From: Flavobacterium sp. ENC | GTDB taxonomy: Bacteria; Bacteroidota; Bacteroidia; Flavobacteriales; Flavobacteriaceae | Direction of reading: 5' to 3' | Length of the DNA stretch: 64,000 nucleotides | Assembly (NCBI RefSeq): GCF_020991415.1 | Contig: NZ_JAJMOY010000009.1 | Location: forward strand, 62,001 to 126,000 | Shown here: positions 52,545-61,197 of the stretch, one piece after another | Layout of the letters: every line of letters begins with the position of its first letter | How positions within the stretch are numbered: position 1 is the stretch's first letter | Translations under genes and position numbers: made by a program | Notes under the pieces: model-generated | What the model saw: the letters and a program-made list of their open reading frames with translations, nothing else | The model's database searches: none | What the model was told of the DNA's origin: nothing

Positions 52545-53210
52545 ATGAAAAGTTTCAAACTTCTTTCATTAGTCCTTGTTATGCTTACAGGTTTCGTATC
52601 CGCTGCGCAGCAAAAAACAATAACGGGAACTGTTTCCGATTACAATGCTGTTCTGCTGGCCGGAGCGTCTGTTAAAATTCAGCAATCAGGAAAAGAAACT
52701 GCCACCAATTTCGATGGGGAATATACAATTGCTGCCCAAAAAGGAGATACACTTGTTTTTAGTTATGTGGGATGTCAGGTACAAAAACAAGTCGTAGGAA
52801 ATGAAAATATAATTAAAGTAAAACTAACTGCCACTTCTCCACTTCCTGAAAGAACTGGTTATAATCCGGAAATGGCTGACAAAAAGAACAAGAAACAATA
52901 TCTCCCGCTAAAGGAATCCCAAATCAGCACTATTGACTCTGTTGCATCTAAAAGCGAACCGTTGTTTATTGTTGACGGGATTCCTGTGAAATCAGGACAA
53001 ATAGCCAAAATTAATCCCTATGACATTGAGAATATCAGCGTCTTAAAAGAAAAAGAGGCTACGGCGCTGTATGGCACAAGAGGGTATTACGGAGCCATTA
53101 TTATCGTTACGAAAAACGAAATTTACAAGAACCTTTCAGAAGAAGAAATAGCTGTTGAGTTAATGAAGCTTCCGGTACCTTTCTCAAAAAAAGAAACCAG
53201 GCGAGATTAA
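52545..53210 (+). CDS. Secreted carboxypeptidase-like plus plug domain protein without barrel
   Basis: 221 aa. Signal peptide KLLSLVLVMLTGFVSAAQ. A carboxypeptidase-like regulatory domain (TITGTVSDYNAVLLAGASVK, ATNFDGEYTIAAQKGDTLVF, SYVGCQVQKQVVG) is followed by a plug-like domain with EPLFIVDGIPVKSG, IENISVLKEKEATALYGTRG and GAIIIVTKNE. There is no beta-barrel, so it is a stand-alone plug. The C-terminal motif is shared with the anti-sigma-like protein 27 bp upstream. Together they probably form a signalling set. Confidence 0.85.
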   Translation: MKSFKLLSLVLVMLTGFVSAAQQKTITGTVSDYNAVLLAGASVKIQQSGKETATNFDGEYTIAAQKGDTLVFSYVGCQVQKQVVGNENIIKVKLTATSPLPERTGYNPEMADKKNKKQYLPLKESQISTIDSVASKSEPLFIVDGIPVKSGQIAKINPYDIENISVLKEKEATALYGTRGYYGAIIIVTKNEIYKNLSEEEIAVELMKLPVPFSKKETRRD

Positions 53211-53312
53211 ATTATTAAAGTGTTTGAAATCGCCTTAGGCTTCATTATAGTTATTTTACTACATTTGGTTTTTAATAAAAGCCTTTATAAAATTAACTTT
53301 AAATAAAATTTA

Positions 53313-53900
53313 ATGAATCCAATTTTAAATCAGAATTTATTCCTTGTAAAAGAGCATGTTGGTATGTTTAAAGCAGCTAACAACTATGATATTTATAATC
53401 CGGAAACCAATCAGATCATCATGAATTGCCGCGAAAACAATCTGGGCTTTTTCACCAAAGTATTTCGTTTTACTGATTATAAAAGAATGACTCCTTTTGA
53501 TGTGGAAATTACGACTGCTTCCGGTGAAAAATTAATTACGGTGAGACGTGGTGTTGCCGTTTTCCGTTCGACTGTTGAAGTTCTGGATGAAAAGGACCGT
53601 CTGGTAGGGACTTTCAAGCAAAAGTTCTTTTCTTTTGGAGGTAAATTCGAAATTCTGGATAAGAATGAAAGACCTTGTGCCACCCTTCAGGGAAAATGGA
53701 CAGGCTGGGATTTTAAATTTTCGCATGAAAACAGGCAATTGGCTCAGGTAAGCAAAAAATGGGCAGGAATGGGTAAAGAGCTTTTTACCAGTGCCGACAA
53801 TTATGTACTTCAGATTGAAGAGCATGTAGCAGCTGACAGTCCGTTGAGACAATTAATCCTTGGAGCTGTTATGTGTATCGATATGGTACTGAAAGAATAA
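53313..53900 (+). CDS. Phospholipid-scramblase-like / LURP-one fold protein
   Basis: 195 aa. Starts MNPILNQNLFLVKEHVGMFK; contains NNYDIYNPETNQIIMNCREN, FDVEITTASGEKLITVRR, KQKFFSFGGKFEILDKNERP and ATLQGKWTGWDFKF, the strand pattern of the scramblase/Tubby C-terminal-like fold. A hydrophobic C-terminal segment (QLILGAVMCIDMVLK) may contact membrane. Function in bacteria is unknown. A TACATTTG box lies at 53260-53267. Confidence 0.8.
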   Translation: MNPILNQNLFLVKEHVGMFKAANNYDIYNPETNQIIMNCRENNLGFFTKVFRFTDYKRMTPFDVEITTASGEKLITVRRGVAVFRSTVEVLDEKDRLVGTFKQKFFSFGGKFEILDKNERPCATLQGKWTGWDFKFSHENRQLAQVSKKWAGMGKELFTSADNYVLQIEEHVAADSPLRQLILGAVMCIDMVLKE

Positions 53901-53933
53901 GAAAGTTGTTAAACTTAGATTAAGAAAATACCG

Positions 53934-53992
53934 GAAAGCATCATTTTAGCCATCAAAAGAATTATTTTTGTGTCACTAAGAATGATGCTTTC
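53934..53992. promoter_or_regulatory. 12-bp inverted repeat flanking a TATTTTTG box
   Basis: GAAAGCATCATT (53934-53945) and its exact complement AATGATGCTTTC (53981-53992) flank 35 bases that contain a perfect TATTTTTG -7 box (53963-53970). The SDR gene begins at 54014. It could be an operator pair or a long terminator. Confidence 0.5.
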
Positions 53993-54013
53993 TGCATTTC
54001 AAAAAATACGACC

Positions 54014-54730
54014 ATGACAGATTTAAAAAATAAAAATGCCCTGATTACCGGCGCCGGAAAAGGAATCGGAAAAGCAATTGCTATAGCTTTAGCCAAAGAA
54101 GGCGTCAATGTAATCCTGATTTCAAGAACGCAGGCTGATGTCGATCATCTGAGTGCTGAAATTTCCAGTTTAGGTGTAAAAGCGCTGGCTTTAAGTGCTG
54201 ATGTTTCAGATATTACTTCTATCAATACAGCAGTAGAAAAAGCATTGGCCGAGTTTACTAACATTGATATTTTAATAAACAATGCCGGTATTGCTGCTTT
54301 TGGAAAATTCCTTGAACTGGAACCAGCTGCCTGGGAGAAAATCATTCAGGTGAATTTAATGGGAACGTATTACACGACCCGCGCTGTTTTACCTAATATG
54401 ATAGAAAGACAAACCGGCGACATCATCAACATTTCTTCTACGGCAGGTTTAAACGGAAATGCTTTAACCAGTGCCTACAGTGCTTCTAAATTTGCGGTTT
54501 TGGGTTTAACCGATTCGCTAATGCAGGAAATGAGAAAACACAATATCCGTGTTACGGCACTAACGCCAAGTACAGTGGCCACCGATTTGGCGCTGGACTT
54601 AAACCTAACTGACGGAAATCCCGAGAAAGTAATGCAGCCGGAAGATATCGCCGAATTGATCATTGCCCAGCTTAAATTAAGCCGCAGGGTTTTCATTAAA
54701 AACAGTAGTATCTGGTCAACAAATCCGTAG
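54014..54730 (+). CDS. Short-chain dehydrogenase (3-ketoacyl reductase type)
   Basis: 238 aa, classical SDR. Nucleotide motif [24 protein letters not shown] in [13 protein letters not shown]; catalytic Ser in INISSTAGL and YSASK in [13 protein letters not shown]. All SDR residues are present. The closest match by pattern is 3-oxoacyl-[ACP] reductase-like (FabG group), but substrate is not certain. Monocistronic, preceded by the inverted repeat around a -7 box and followed by GGAATTT repeats. Confidence 0.93.
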   Translation: MTDLKNKNALITGAGKGIGKAIAIALAKEGVNVILISRTQADVDHLSAEISSLGVKALALSADVSDITSINTAVEKALAEFTNIDILINNAGIAAFGKFLELEPAAWEKIIQVNLMGTYYTTRAVLPNMIERQTGDIINISSTAGLNGNALTSAYSASKFAVLGLTDSLMQEMRKHNIRVTALTPSTVATDLALDLNLTDGNPEKVMQPEDIAELIIAQLKLSRRVFIKNSSIWSTNP

Positions 54731-54743
54731 ATTAATAAATAAA

Positions 54744-54832
54744 TTCCAATATTTTTTAAATTCCAAATTCCAACTGCCAATTGAATTGGATTTGGAATTT
54801 GAAGTTTGGAATTTGGAATTTTCCCCCCAATA
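54744..54832. repeat. GGAATTT-family inverted repeat
   Basis: AAATTCCAATATTTTTTAAA and TTCCAAATTCCAACTGCCAA on the left pair with TTGGATTTGGAATTTGAAGT and TTGGAATTTGGAATTTTCC on the right. Between the SDR stop and the next ATG (54861). Confidence 0.85.
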
Positions 54833-54860
54833 CAGAGATTGGAATTTAAAAAAAAACAGG

Positions 54861-55370
54861 ATGGAACAATATTTAAGACAATTAATTGCGATAGAATTCA
54901 CAGATAAAAAAGAAATTTTTACAGGCTTTCTTATTGATTATTCCGATGACTGGATTTTACTGAGAAATAATCCTGTCGATTATATTCTGGATGGTTTCGT
55001 GATTTTAAAAAACAAAAATATCGAAGCCGTTCACAGGGATCAGGATCTAGCTTTCACTGAAAAAGTAATCCGTATGAAAGGTTTGAAAACAAATGCCGAA
55101 GATATTATTCCGATAAGGGATCTGGCTTCCATTGTAAATTTCATTACTGATAAATACGGTATTTTCCAGATTTCAAAAAAATCGGCCAAATCTGCCTATT
55201 TAGGCAAATTAATCGAATTGACCGACGAAGAACTGACAATTGACTTCGTGGATATAAAAGGAAAGTTTGGAGGGGAACTAAGCTTCAATCCGCAAAAAAT
55301 AAGAGTAATTGAATTCGATACGGATTATATCAATTCCCTGAAATTGGTGATTCAGGAAGATGCGAAGTAA
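54861..55370 (+). CDS. Conserved-looking soluble protein, paralogue of the nearby pseudogene
   Basis: 169 aa from ATG 54861; the 25 open codons upstream encode only the GGAATTT repeat (LEFEVWNLEF). It begins MEQYLRQLIAIEFTDKKEIF and continues TGFLIDYSDDWILLRNNPVD, an LSM-like appearance of two small beta domains (second at 130-165: SAYLGKLIELTDEELTIDFV). No signal or membrane segment. The degraded copy at 56953-57145 aligns with its last third. I do not know its function. Confidence 0.78.
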   Translation: MEQYLRQLIAIEFTDKKEIFTGFLIDYSDDWILLRNNPVDYILDGFVILKNKNIEAVHRDQDLAFTEKVIRMKGLKTNAEDIIPIRDLASIVNFITDKYGIFQISKKSAKSAYLGKLIELTDEELTIDFVDIKGKFGGELSFNPQKIRVIEFDTDYINSLKLVIQEDAK

Positions 55371-55449
55371 AATATACTTTTTCAACATCGTAAATCTAAC
55401 ATTTGTCTGAACTTTAGTAGCCAAGTTTAGGTTTCCAGCTAAACAAAAC

Positions 55450-55471
55450 AACCCTTGAAAATTCAAGGGTT
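55450..55471. terminator. Palindromic hairpin AACCCTTGAA/TTCAAGGGTT
   Basis: Perfect 10-bp stem with a 2-base loop between the convergent genes at 55370 and 55582. T tract follows weakly on the plus side. Confidence 0.6.
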
Positions 55472-55581
55472 GAAAGTTTTTCTCCAAATATTGTTTTTTT
55501 TCGCAGGTAGTGAAAAATATAAATTCCGAATAAAGGAGGTCAAAACAAATTGAAGATGTATCCTCTTTTTGGAATTGCTTT

Positions 55582-56649
55582 TTAACCTTTAGATAAAGGG
55601 TCAATATACTCCCAAACATCAGTATCTTTTCGGTCATCTGGTATTGCTGTCCATTGATGGTAATCAAGATCTTTTTTCAATCTAAAATAATCTACCTCAC
55701 CTGAAGGCTTAATATGTATAAAGCAGTCTCCGGCATTACCACGATTGCGACTTTCCGGGTACGGTCCTAAGAATTCGTCAATTAACTCCCAAGTATCATC
55801 ACCACTCTGGTTCCTCTCCGGAAGAATAAAATTTGGTTTGACAGCATTATTTTTAAGTACAAAAGCTCTTTGAAATAGAGGAGCCCCTTCATTTATAAAA
55901 GGATTTGACTGATTAAAATATGGAGCCATATAAATTTTATTTATGAGCTCTTCTGAGGGATCTAAGACTTTTAAAGTCCATTGTTTATTTTCGTCCAGGT
56001 GAAAGTAGGCAGGGTCTGACCCGTAATACTCTTCCAATCCCCTCTCGGCATGAGGAAATAAAGCGACAGGGCGACCATTAACCGGATCAATATAAAAGCT
56101 GTTTTTTCTGGAATTAATTCTGAAAAGCACCAGCGACTTCAGATTTTTGTCATACATTGAATAAAGAAAGTCTATTTTTGAGTAAAATGATATAAATGGC
56201 GGATCTAAATCTTCTGCCATATAGGAGAAATATTTTCTTAGCACCTCTGCATCATCATAATATTTTGGTTTGAGGTACTTACCGTTGAGCTCGAATCTAT
56301 GCGAGATAAAATCTATCATATTTTCTTCCATTTGGATATAATTCCGACCATCTTCTGTATCGAAATCCAGTTTACCAAAGTAATAAACGGCTTTATTTCC
56401 GATGTTACTATGAAGACTTTGAGGATTGAGTCTGTTGTTTCCACGCAAAAACCTGTACATCTCCTCCGAGGTTTGGTATTGCTCTGGTGTCATAGCAGTC
56501 GTATTAACAGCACTTTTTTTTGCTGCCAAATTGGTCTTAGAACCAGAATCTTCTGCATCAAGATTGGGATTTTCACAAGAAAATAAACATAAAAAAGACA
56601 GTAGTAAAACTAAACGTCCCATTCGAAGGGTTATAAATCTCTTTTTCAT
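55582..56649 (-). CDS. Lipoprotein with repeated W-E-x-I-D tail, unknown
   Basis: 355 aa. Signal peptide with lipobox LCLFSCENP about residue 25; an earlier in-frame Met (MGRLVLL) is an alternative start. The middle part (NRLNPQSLHSNIGNKAVYYF, ISFYSKIDFLYSMYDKNLKS) has no motif I know. The C-terminus has two similar segments, DDTWELIDEF and DTDVWEYIDP, flanking NAGDCFIHIKPSGEVDYFRL, resembling short ligand-binding modules seen in Bacteroidota secreted proteins. It lies between the intact and broken copies of a duplicated gene, on the opposite strand. Confidence 0.75.
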   Translation of the reverse strand: MKKRFITLRMGRLVLLLSFLCLFSCENPNLDAEDSGSKTNLAAKKSAVNTTAMTPEQYQTSEEMYRFLRGNNRLNPQSLHSNIGNKAVYYFGKLDFDTEDGRNYIQMEENMIDFISHRFELNGKYLKPKYYDDAEVLRKYFSYMAEDLDPPFISFYSKIDFLYSMYDKNLKSLVLFRINSRKNSFYIDPVNGRPVALFPHAERGLEEYYGSDPAYFHLDENKQWTLKVLDPSEELINKIYMAPYFNQSNPFINEGAPLFQRAFVLKNNAVKPNFILPERNQSGDDTWELIDEFLGPYPESRNRGNAGDCFIHIKPSGEVDYFRLKKDLDYHQWTAIPDDRKDTDVWEYIDPLSKG

Positions 56650-56952
56650 AATAAAAAAATTTAAAAATTAGCGATTTACAAATATTTGAAATTTTTCTTA
56701 CAAAAAGAAAATTAAACTACTCGAAGTAACAAATAGCAGATCGAAGTAATAAATGGCATTTTTTAGATATTAACGGAAAAAAACGATAATAGAATTTGTT
56801 TCTTTCCAGGCAAAAATCGGTATACCGATTCCGTATTTTAGGATTTAAAACGACAGTAGTACAATAGAAATGAACAAGTTATAAAAAAAATGAACCTTTT
56901 TTTATACTAATAATAGCTACAATATTTTCGCTACAGACCAAAACTATCACAA

Positions 56953-57145
56953 GCATACGGCATTTTCAGATTTGTATAAAATATGCCAAATCTGCTTATT
57001 TAGGAAAAGTGATTGAAATAACTGATAAAGAACTTACCATCGATTCCCGGACATAAAAGGACAGTTTGGTAGTGAACTAAGTTTTAATCCGCAGAAGATT
57101 AGTGTGATTGAATTGGCTACCGATTATATCAATCCTTTGAATTAG
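56953..57145 (+). pseudogene. Degraded duplicate of the 54861-55370 gene
   Basis: Translation gives KYAKSAYLGKVIEITDKELT followed by IDS, then after a frame change IKGQFGSELSFNPQKISVIE and TDYINPLN, closely matching the last third of the protein encoded at 54861-55370 (AKSAYLGKLIELTDEELTID, KGKFGGELSFNPQKIRVIEF). DNA similarity begins at about TACGGCATTTTCAGATTTG. There is a frameshift near 57050 and no start. The N-terminal two-thirds are missing, so it is a fragment. Confidence 0.9.
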
Positions 57146-57194
57146 TGAGTCCTGAACATCAGAAATAAAACATTGGCCTTTTCAAAGGTTTTAA

Positions 57195-57235
57195 AAAACA
57201 AGAAAGCCCTTTTGATAAAGGGCTTTCTTGTTTTT
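57195..57235. terminator. Bidirectional terminator before mtaB
   Basis: AAAAACAAGAAAGCCCTTT / AAAGGGCTTTCTTGTTTTT, 19-bp perfect stem, 3-base loop. Located after the mtaB stop on the minus strand and after the pseudogene on the plus strand. Confidence 0.9.
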
Positions 57236-57269
57236 GTCATTTGGAACGAAATGACTCGTAATTCGTTTT

Positions 57270-58604
57270 TTAGGCTTCCGCCAGTTTATTTAAAAACTCC
57301 AGGCGAACACTTCCGTCTTCATCTATTTTTGTTAGATTAATTTCCTGTAATGTATTGACTAATTCAGGATTCCAGGGTGTTTTTACTTTTACGTAGTTTT
57401 CGGTGAAACCGTGAATGTAACCTTCTTTATTTTCGCTTTCAAATAAAACAGTCCTGTTGGTCCCAATCTGGCTTTCGTAAAAAGCACGGCGTTTTTTAAC
57501 TGATAAGCCACGTAACATTTTACTGCGTTTGGCCCTTACGTTTGCAGGAACAATTCCGGGCATATTTGCGGCTTCAGTATTGTCTCTTTCCGAATAGGTA
57601 AATACGTGTAAATAGGAAATATCCATTTCATTCAGAAAATGGTAGGTTTCTAAAAAGTGCTCATCCGTTTCTCCCGGAAAACCGACAATTACATCGACAC
57701 CGATACAGGCATGCGGCATCACTTCGCGGATTTTATTGACACGTTCGGTATATACTTCGCGTAAATAACGGCGTTTCATTAATTTTAAAATATCATTACT
57801 TCCGGATTGTAACGGGATATGAAAATGTGGTACAAAAGTTCTGCTTTTCGAAACAAAATCAATGGTTTCATTTTTCAACAGATTAGGTTCAATGGATGAA
57901 ATTCGCAAACGTTCAATTCCTTCTACTTCGTCCAGTGCCTGAACTAAATCCAGAAACGTATGTTCGTGTTTTTTATTTCCGAATTCCCCTTTTCCGTAAT
58001 CACCGATATTGACTCCGGTTAAAACAATTTCTTTAATGTTCTGAGTCGATATTTCTTTGGCATTTTGCAACACGTTTTCAAGGGCATCACTTCGTGAAAT
58101 TCCTCTTGCCAAAGGAATTGTACAATACGTACATTTATAATCACAACCGTCCTGTACTTTCAAAAAAGCACGGGTACGGTCACCGATAGAATAACTTCCA
58201 ACATAAAAGTCGGCTTCAGCAATTTCGCACGAGTGAACCTCACCCATATCGTTTTTGCTTAAGTCATGAATATAATCGGTAATTTTAAATTTTTCCGTCG
58301 CTCCCAGCACCAAATCAACGCCATCGACAGCTGCTAATTCTTCGGGTTTTAGTTGCGCGTAACACCCAACTGCGGCCACAAAAGCTTTTTCGTTAAGTTT
58401 CATTGCTTTTTTTACCACCTGCTTAAATTGCTTATCGGCATTCTCTGTAACCGAACAGGTATTGATCACATAAATGTCGGCTACTTCTTCAAAATCGACA
58501 CGATCAAAACCTTCATCATTAAAATTTCGGGCGATTGTGGAAGTTTCTGAGAAATTCAGTTTGCAACCAAGCGTATAAAAGGCAACTTTTTTTCTATTTT
58601 CCAT
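57270..58604 (-). CDS. mtaB: tRNA-t6A37 methylthiotransferase MtaB
   Basis: 444 aa. N-terminal UPF0004 domain with cysteines at TLGCKLNFSE, VINTCSVTE and AAVGCYAQ (auxiliary cluster); radical-SAM site KVQDGCDYKCTYCTIPLARG; GVNIGDYGKG; LRISSIEPN; PLQSGSNDILKLMKRRY; C-terminal TRAM domain. This is the MtaB/MiaB family; the t6A subfamily (MtaB) is supported by the domain pattern and length. It adds a methylthio group to t6A37 of ANN-decoding tRNAs. Monocistronic. Confidence 0.92.
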   Translation of the reverse strand: MENRKKVAFYTLGCKLNFSETSTIARNFNDEGFDRVDFEEVADIYVINTCSVTENADKQFKQVVKKAMKLNEKAFVAAVGCYAQLKPEELAAVDGVDLVLGATEKFKITDYIHDLSKNDMGEVHSCEIAEADFYVGSYSIGDRTRAFLKVQDGCDYKCTYCTIPLARGISRSDALENVLQNAKEISTQNIKEIVLTGVNIGDYGKGEFGNKKHEHTFLDLVQALDEVEGIERLRISSIEPNLLKNETIDFVSKSRTFVPHFHIPLQSGSNDILKLMKRRYLREVYTERVNKIREVMPHACIGVDVIVGFPGETDEHFLETYHFLNEMDISYLHVFTYSERDNTEAANMPGIVPANVRAKRSKMLRGLSVKKRRAFYESQIGTNRTVLFESENKEGYIHGFTENYVKVKTPWNPELVNTLQEINLTKIDEDGSVRLEFLNKLAEA

Positions 58605-59111
58605 AGGAATACACTACATTTTAAGTAGTAAGATATTATATTTACATCTTCAATTGAAGAGTTTGCAAATTTACATACAATATTCTTTAAAATAAAATCA
58701 ATAATATACTATATATCAACATTTTGCATTAATCGAACATTTAAATTTGACTGAAAAACTATAAGCGCAACCCGGTAATATCTAAAATATGTTTTATCTT
58801 TAAAAGATCGCAAAACTTATTTCAATAAGAATAAAATGACAAAAACATCGATTAAATGCAAATAATATCGATTAAATACATTTTTTTGATAATTAAATTA
58901 AAATTTTCTTACATTTAGCTTTCAAAAAGATGCTTTGTACCCAAAAGGTTAAGCAATTAAAAATTTAACATAAATAAATTAATTTAGCAACAGATTTTAC
59001 CATAACAATTTTGATATTTTGTCGTTATGTTGTTGTTTTGTTTAATAAAAATAAAATGGGAAAGCCGAAAACCATAAAGAGTAGGCAAAAATTAAAAACT
59101 CCAAACTTATT
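58605..59111. other. 507-bp A+T-rich spacer
   Basis: Divergent gap between mtaB and the gene at 59112. I see no ORF of note, no clear hairpin and no repeat family. It is very A+T-rich, as expected for promoters on both sides, but no consensus TTG-N19-TAnnTTTG pair was found. Confidence 0.6.
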
Positions 59112-59633
59112 ATGAAAGCATTTTTACCCACAATCTGCTTGATGTTCTTAACCATTTTCAGTTCGCAAGCGCAAACTGCTGCTGCTCCGGCTACTAATCC
59201 GTTCCCATCAATTAGTACATTAACTGGCTGGGCAAGTTTAAACTCTCAATCGCAATTTGATATTGCCATTCGTGCTGTGGGATTTAAATTTGAAGTGAAG
59301 GAACCAGGAGAAGGATCAACTGCATATACTTACATCCGTAAAGTAACTGTAAATGAAGTGAACTATACTGATAGAATTGTTTACAGAATTACCAACAATA
59401 ATTCTGCAAGTATCATTTCATTGGTAACTGCTTCTACAGACTTAGTTAGTTTGTACACACCGCAATTGGCTACTTTTAAAAACAACAATTGCAAAACAGA
59501 AATGTCTAAAGATAAAAATACAACTTGTACTTGTTACGAAAGTGTAAATTTTGCCATCGATCTTTGCGACGAACGCGTAAAATTAACAATGGGTGACGGA
59601 AATAAATATTTTGTTTCTGTAGCTAAAAAATAA
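59112..59633 (+). CDS. Secreted Cys-containing protein, unknown
   Basis: 173 aa. Signal peptide MKAFLPTICLMFLTIFSSQA ending QAQT. The mature protein has alternating strands and Thr/Asn-rich turns (KVTVNEVNYTDRIVYRITNN) and a cysteine-rich patch NNNCKTEMSKDKNTTCTCYE with FAIDLCDERVKL. Spaced cysteines suggest disulfides. No family recognised. It stands alone between a long spacer and the minus-strand GNAT gene. Confidence 0.78.
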   Translation: MKAFLPTICLMFLTIFSSQAQTAAAPATNPFPSISTLTGWASLNSQSQFDIAIRAVGFKFEVKEPGEGSTAYTYIRKVTVNEVNYTDRIVYRITNNNSASIISLVTASTDLVSLYTPQLATFKNNNCKTEMSKDKNTTCTCYESVNFAIDLCDERVKLTMGDGNKYFVSVAKK

Positions 59634-59733
59634 TTCTGAATACTCAGAAACTAAACTTCGAGCTGTTTTCCAAATCTTTTTAAATCTTCAGGAGTAAGTT
59701 TAAAAAGGTTTGGGATGCATTTCTTAGGAAAAT

Positions 59734-60261
59734 TTATATGTTTGGATTCTTTGCTTCGTACCAAACGGTCATTTCTTCTTCATGTTCAAAAGAATTGACG
59801 TACTGCAAACCCAGCTTTTCTAAAATTCTTCGGGAGTTCTCATTCCCTTCATCCGCATAAGCATAAAGAGCGTCTACTTTCATTACATTAAAAGCATACG
59901 CTGTAAAAGCTTTTCCGGCTTCAGTAGCATACCCTTTTCCCCAGTGTCTTTCGATGAAACGATATCCAATTTCATAAAAATTTTTATGATTATTGATTTC
60001 ATCAGTTATAAATTTGATTCCCGACCAGCCTAAAAATTCGTTTGTTTCTTTTAGGATAACTGCCCAACGGCCTGTGCCAAAATCTTTATATTGCTGTTGC
60101 ACAAATTCAATGTAAGCACGACTTTCGTCAATGTGAGTAATAGGTTTATTCCCTAAATACGTATGTACATTTGGATTAGAATCCAATTCAAACATGCCGG
60201 CAGCATCTGAAGGAAGAAATTCCCTTAAGATCAGACGTTCTGTTTCAATTGGTTTTTTCAT
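59734..60261 (-). CDS. GNAT acetyltransferase (RimJ/RimL-like)
   Basis: 175 aa. Starts MKKPIETERLILREFLPSDA, with the GNAT acetyl-CoA loop region ERHWGKGYATEAGKAFTAYA, AYADEGNENSRRILEKLGL and WYEAKNPNI. The ETERLILRE... and G-x-G-x-A pattern fit Acetyltransf_3 enzymes of the RimJ/RimL type. The acceptor is unknown. Its start lies 3 bp from the HAD gene's stop, so the two share a transcript. Confidence 0.9.
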   Translation of the reverse strand: MKKPIETERLILREFLPSDAAGMFELDSNPNVHTYLGNKPITHIDESRAYIEFVQQQYKDFGTGRWAVILKETNEFLGWSGIKFITDEINNHKNFYEIGYRFIERHWGKGYATEAGKAFTAYAFNVMKVDALYAYADEGNENSRRILEKLGLQYVNSFEHEEEMTVWYEAKNPNI

Positions 60262-60264
60262 ATT

Positions 60265-61068
60265 CTAAGTTAAAATATAACGCTGCACTACCTCAGCCAC
60301 TCCGTCATTATTATTGGAAGCCACAATTACATTAGCCCTGTCGCGTAATTCAGGGGTTACATTATCCACCCAAACACCAAGTCCGGCATATTCAATCATG
60401 GTGAGGTCATTTCCGGCATTTCCTACTGCAATAATTTCACTTTGATGAATATTGAGCTTTGCTGCCAGAAGTTTCAGACTCGCCGCTTTATCGATTCCCT
60501 GCTGAGCCGCTTCTAAAAAGAAAGGTTTAGACATGGCAACACTTAAATGAGGCATCGCTACTTTTAAATCTTTTTCGACTTGTTTTAAATAAGACGGTTC
60601 TTCCAATAAAATACACTTTACTGCCGGTCTGTCTACCGCATCCTTAAAACTTGGCACTTTGCGATGTGGCAATCCGGTTATCTCTTTTTCAATTTCGATA
60701 TACTCTGAATCTGTTTCACTGATAATTTCATTATCCAGATAAGTAATGATGTGGGTTTTCATCTTCACACTATAATCGTACAATTCATGGATCTGTTCGA
60801 TTGTCAGTTTTTGCTCAAATAAAATAAGATCTTCTTTTACCGTGCTAATAATAGCTCCGTTAAATGAAATGATAAACGAATCGTTTAAATCTAATTCTAA
60901 TTCTTTGGCATAGGCAGTCATCGCAGAAGTCGGGCGGCCGGAAGCCAAAACCACGTAAACGCCTTTGGCCTGAGCTTCAAGAAGCACTTTTTTATTTAAT
61001 TCCGAAATTTTATGATCGTCAGTCAACAAGGTATCATCCATGTCGAGCACCAGCATTTTGTATTGCAT
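60265..61068 (-). CDS. Cof-type HAD-IIB phosphatase
   Basis: 267 aa. HAD motif I KMLVLDMDDTLLTDDHKI, motif II ASGRP, motif III region and motif IV IAVGNAGNDLTMIEYAG; the C2-type cap is present between II and III. This is the Cof/YkrA/YwpJ-like sugar-phosphate phosphatase group. Substrate is unknown. It is followed by a GNAT gene and preceded by the AGTCTCAGT repeat. Confidence 0.92.
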   Translation of the reverse strand: MQYKMLVLDMDDTLLTDDHKISELNKKVLLEAQAKGVYVVLASGRPTSAMTAYAKELELDLNDSFIISFNGAIISTVKEDLILFEQKLTIEQIHELYDYSVKMKTHIITYLDNEIISETDSEYIEIEKEITGLPHRKVPSFKDAVDRPAVKCILLEEPSYLKQVEKDLKVAMPHLSVAMSKPFFLEAAQQGIDKAASLKLLAAKLNIHQSEIIAVGNAGNDLTMIEYAGLGVWVDNVTPELRDRANVIVASNNNDGVAEVVQRYILT

Positions 61069-61082
61069 GTTTTTTTAGTTTT

Positions 61083-61197
61083 AAGCCGCAGTCGAAGTAG
61101 ACAGTGTTGTAGCTGTGAACTGAGACTGATTACTTTTACTTACTTTATATCAATCTGTTTTCTGTACTGAGACTAAAAACTGAGACTGAAAACTTAT
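61083..61197. repeat. AGTCTCAGTCGCAGT-family repeat
   Basis: AGCCGCAGTCGAAGTAGACA, then GTGAACTGAGACTGATTAC and, after a short unique stretch, TACTGAGACTAAAAACTGAG and ACTGAAAACT. It lies before the HAD start and next to the DUF2007 stop at 61198. Confidence 0.85.

Noticed and set aside
54786-54860. N-terminal extension of the 54861 gene
   Set aside because: It encodes only the GGAATTT repeat; ATG 54861 is followed by a normal sequence.
59646-59733. Open stretch after the GNAT gene (27 codons ending KRFGKQLEV)
   Set aside because: No start codon in frame and no recognisable domain; probably chance, although a gene remnant cannot be excluded.
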